A stretch of 24,519 nucleotides of DNA, from positions 1 to 24,519 of the forward strand of contig DATGLH010000168.1 in the NCBI GenBank assembly GCA_035294225.1, given 5' to 3'. Below are positions 22,440 through 24,519 of the stretch, one piece after another (the first letter of the stretch is position 1; each line of letters opens with the position of its first letter). The position numbers and the translations under genes were made by a program. The DNA comes from Trebonia sp035294225. GTDB taxonomy: Bacteria > Actinomycetota > Actinomycetes > Streptosporangiales > Streptosporangiaceae. Under the pieces are notes generated by a model, which did not search any database, had not been told where the DNA came from, and saw nothing but the letters and a program-made list of their open reading frames with translations.

Positions 22440-22465
22440 CGCTCCGCGCGCCCTGGGATACTGGC

Positions 22466-22957
22466 ATGGTGCCGCTGACCGCCACGTGCCTGTGCCTGCT
22501 CACCCGGGCTGGCGGTGACGGCGGGCGCCAGGTTCTCCTCGGCCACAAGAAGACCGGGCTGGGCACCGGCAAGATCGTCGGGCTGGGCGGTCACGTCGAG
22601 GCATGCGAGTCACCGGCGGAGGCGGCCGCGCGGGAAGTCAAGGAAGAAGCCGGGATCCATATCGCGCCCGCGGCCCTGCTCCAGGTGGCGCACGTGACGT
22701 TCCTCTTCCCGGTCCGTCCCCAGTGGGACATGGTCGTGTCGGTCTTCACCAGCGCCGAATGGTCGGGCGAGGCCGCGGAGACCCCGGAGATCAGGCCCCA
22801 GTGGTTCCCCGTCACAGATCTGCCGCTCGACAGGATGTGGGACGATGCCAGGTACTGGCTGCCGCGCGTCCTCGCGGGCGAGCGCGTCCGCGCGGTCTTC
22901 GTCTACGCCGGCGATTGCGAAACCGTCGCCGAAGCCATCCTGGAGCCTGCCGGCTGA
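22466..22957 (+). CDS. NUDIX hydrolase, MutT/MTH1-like
   Basis: The 163-residue protein has a complete Nudix box, G-x5-E-x7-REVKEEAGI, at residues 42-64, which coordinates Mg2+ for cleaving nucleoside-diphosphate-X substrates. The region after it (HVTFLFPVRPQWDMVVSVFTSAEWSGEAAETPEIRPQWFPVTDLPLDRMWDDARYWLP) resembles MTH1-type 8-oxo-dGTP diphosphatases, so sanitising oxidised nucleotides is likely, although Nudix specificity is hard to read. The ATG at 22466 is preceded by GGGATA only, a weak site. It follows the GT4 gene by 74 bases of repeat sequence and ends 37 bases before the convergent glycerate kinase end. No hairpin stands out between them. Confidence 0.88.
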   Translation: MVPLTATCLCLLTRAGGDGGRQVLLGHKKTGLGTGKIVGLGGHVEACESPAEAAAREVKEEAGIHIAPAALLQVAHVTFLFPVRPQWDMVVSVFTSAEWSGEAAETPEIRPQWFPVTDLPLDRMWDDARYWLPRVLAGERVRAVFVYAGDCETVAEAILEPAG

Positions 22958-22978
22958 CCGCGTGGCGACCGGGTGACG

Positions 22979-23010
22979 TCAGCGGAGCCAGTCGTCAGCG
23001 CAGCCAGTCG
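22979..23010. repeat. 16-bp tandem duplication across the glycerate kinase stop codon
   Basis: TCAGCGGAGCCAGTCG (22979-22994) and TCAGCGCAGCCAGTCG (22995-23010) are adjacent and differ at one base. The second holds the kinase's last codons and its TGA (minus strand); the first is an extra copy beyond the stop. Confidence 0.85.
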
Positions 23011-24122
23011 TCGGCGATGCGCTCGGCAAGCTTTTCGACAAGCGGCCCGGCGTTTGCCATGCACCTGGCCGCGTCGGGTTCGATGTCGCTGAGGGTGTAG
23101 GCCGCCGAGATTCCCGCCTCGTGCAGTCCGGCGTCCGGCAGCGTGCACACCCCGGCCACGGCGACCACCGGAACCGCGGGGTCGTGCCCGGCGGCGGCCC
23201 GGGCCACGCCCACCGGGGCCTTGCCGTGCAGCGACTGCGCGTCCAGTGAGCCCTCACCGGTGATCACCAGCCTCGCGCCGTCGAGGTACTGGCGGAAGGA
23301 AAGCATCTCAAGCAGCAGCTCGATGCCCGGGTGCAGCCGCGCGCCGAGAAACAGCAGCGCGGCGAAGCCGAGCCCGCCGGCGGCACCTGCCCCCGGCACG
23401 TCGCGGACGGTACGGCCGCAGGCCTCCTCGGCGACGTCCGCCCACCTCTCCAGGCCCGCTTCCAGCAGCTTCACATCGTCGGGCGACGCGCCCTTCTGCG
23501 GGGCGTACACCCGCGCCGCACCGGACGGGCCGAGCAGCGGGTTGTCCACGTCGGACGCCACGAGGAACTCCACGCCGGACAGGTCGCGCATCCCGGACAG
23601 GTCGAGCGCGTGCAGTCCGGCCAGCGCCGCCCCGCCCGGCGGCAGGTCGAAGCCGGAGTCGTCAGTGAGCCGGGCGCCGAGCGCGCGCACCAGCCCGGCT
23701 CCGCCGTCGGTGGTGGCGACGCCGCCCAGGCCGAGCATGATCTGCTTGGCGCCCATTCGCGTGGCCCCCAGGATCAGTTCGCCGACGCCGCGGCTGGCCG
23801 CCGTCAATGGCGCGAGCGAGTCCGCGGGCAGCAGGGACAGCCCGCACGCCTGCGCCGCCTCGATGACAGCGGTTCCGTCACGGAGCGCGAACGAGGCGGT
23901 GACCGGCCGCCCGGTCGGCCCGCGCACCCCCATCTCGACCCGGCGGTAGCCCGCAGAGACGGCGGCCTCGACGGTCCCGTCGCCGCCGTCGGCCACAGGC
24001 AACGACACCACCTCGGCATCAACCCCGGCCCGCGACAGGCCGGCGGCCAGCCGGGCGGCCACCTCCACCGCGGGCAGGGTTCCCTTGAACTTGTCCGGTG
24101 CTATCAGGACGCGCTCCGCCAT
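22995..24122 (-). CDS. Glycerate 2-kinase (GarK/GlxK family)
   Basis: The 375-residue enzyme phosphorylates D-glycerate with ATP, feeding photorespiration-like or glyoxylate-derived carbon into glycolysis. The N-terminus APDKFKGTLPAVEVA (8-22) and PVADGGDGTVEA (about 42-53) are family signatures. Also typical are MLGLGGVATTDGGAGLVRALGA, DVDNPLLGPSGAARVYAPQKGA and VITGEGSLDAQSLHGKAPVGVA. The length matches the family. ATG 24122 starts directly with the conserved region; the ribosome-binding site (GGTGG) is weak. It lies 18 bases after the stop of a membrane-protein gene, so the two may share a transcript. Its 3' end carries a 16-bp tandem duplication that includes the stop codon. Confidence 0.95.
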   Translation of the reverse strand: MAERVLIAPDKFKGTLPAVEVAARLAAGLSRAGVDAEVVSLPVADGGDGTVEAAVSAGYRRVEMGVRGPTGRPVTASFALRDGTAVIEAAQACGLSLLPADSLAPLTAASRGVGELILGATRMGAKQIMLGLGGVATTDGGAGLVRALGARLTDDSGFDLPPGGAALAGLHALDLSGMRDLSGVEFLVASDVDNPLLGPSGAARVYAPQKGASPDDVKLLEAGLERWADVAEEACGRTVRDVPGAGAAGGLGFAALLFLGARLHPGIELLLEMLSFRQYLDGARLVITGEGSLDAQSLHGKAPVGVARAAAGHDPAVPVVAVAGVCTLPDAGLHEAGISAAYTLSDIEPDAARCMANAGPLVEKLAERIADDWLR

Positions 24123-24140
24123 GCCACCGATTGAAGCACT

Positions 24141-24519
24141 TCAGTGGGCCTTCGGAGGCGGAATGCCGAGGCGCTCCTGCAAGCCCGCATCCCCGAACTG
24201 GTACGCGGCTCCCGCTCCACGCAGGATTCCGCGGTCGACGGCGTCTGCCGGCAGCCGCCCGAAGCGCACTCGCTCCCGCCATTGCGCCGGCAGGACCGGC
24301 TCGCTCAGCATGACGAGGGAAACCGTGCCGTGCAAGAGAGCGAAGAGCAGCCCGGCGCCCGCGGTCGGCGCCAGCACCGCCCAGAGCCACCGCCCCCATC
24401 CGATCCCGGCCGCGGGTCCCAGGACGGCGGCCAGGCACAAGATGCCCCGCGCCCGGGCGGCCCCGTAAATGACGCTGGCCCTGCGATCGGCGCGGTAGGC
24501 CGCGCCCGGCGAGGCGGTG
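24141..24519 (-). CDS. Hypothetical membrane protein (partial, N-terminus off window)
   Basis: The frame is open from its TGA at 24141 to the window edge, giving the last 125 residues. A TTG at 24440 could serve as a start, but the upstream codons (AAYRADRRASVIYGAARARGI) are open and plausible, so I treat the start as outside. Two hydrophobic helices are visible (about LCLAAVLGPAAGIGWGRWLWAVLAP and AGAGLLFALLHGTVSLVMLS). A soluble, arginine-rich tail ending LQERLGIPPPKAH follows. I do not recognise the family. Its closeness to glycerate kinase suggests shared transcription, not a shared function. Confidence 0.6.
   Translation of the reverse strand, partial: TASPGAAYRADRRASVIYGAARARGILCLAAVLGPAAGIGWGRWLWAVLAPTAGAGLLFALLHGTVSLVMLSEPVLPAQWRERVRFGRLPADAVDRGILRGAGAAYQFGDAGLQERLGIPPPKAH

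Overview
The window is about 24.5 kb of very GC-rich DNA (third codon positions almost all G or C, many GTG/TTG starts, GTGA stop/start overlaps). It comes from the chromosome of a high-GC actinomycete. The ergothioneine genes, SteA/SteB, an F420-type DUF385 protein and a MurJ-like flippase all fit Actinomycetota; I cannot name the genus. I saw no tRNA, rRNA, CRISPR array, transposase or phage gene.

Layout. (1) 1-3400: a partial Bax-inhibitor-1-like membrane protein (-), a divergent SDR epimerase (+), a DUF385 deazaflavin-dependent oxidoreductase (-) divergent from a TetR regulator (+) across a symmetric operator, then a YidB-family protein (+). (2) 3400-4890: a decayed stretch with what looks like the N-terminal relic of a D12-class DNA adenine methylase, a small secreted lipoprotein (-), and a low-complexity segment with an orphan ribosome-binding site. 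(3) 9604-4894 (-): a four-gene operon of a LigB-type extradiol dioxygenase, an MFS transporter, an ACMSD/LigJ-like amidohydrolase and a single-domain MetE-like zinc methyltransferase, behind a good sigma-70-like promoter. It looks like a catabolic unit for a (possibly methoxylated) dihydroxy-aromatic acid. (4) 14520-9820 (-): egtA-egtB-egtC-egtD for ergothioneine, without egtE. selD (selenide, water dikinase) lies directly upstream on the same strand. (5) 16115-22391 (+): steA-steB-(MraY/WecA-like)-murJ-like chain, each joined by a 4-bp GTGA overlap, then a GT4 glycosyltransferase; a cell-envelope and division block. (6) 22466-24519: a NUDIX hydrolase (+) convergent with glycerate 2-kinase (-) and a partial membrane protein (-).

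How the genes work together. EgtA makes gamma-glutamylcysteine, EgtD trimethylates histidine to hercynine, EgtB joins the two by oxidative C-S bond formation, and EgtC removes glutamate. The final lyase must be encoded elsewhere. SelD supplies selenophosphate; its position beside a hercynine-making cluster raises, but does not prove, a selenium branch. In the (+) block, SteA and SteB are division-associated membrane partners, and the WecA/MraY-like and MurJ-like proteins suggest lipid-linked precursor synthesis and flipping.

The most unusual feature is a pattern: otherwise conserved enzymes (TetR, EgtC, EgtB, the WecA-like protein, the GT4) carry in-frame tandem-repeat inserts or tails. Two convergent-side genes (GT4, glycerate kinase) have their stop-codon ends tandemly copied. 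egtC contains a 54-bp (18-codon) near-palindromic element next to a 27-bp repeat array. The GT4 gene starts inside a repeat that carries three successive in-frame ATG codons.
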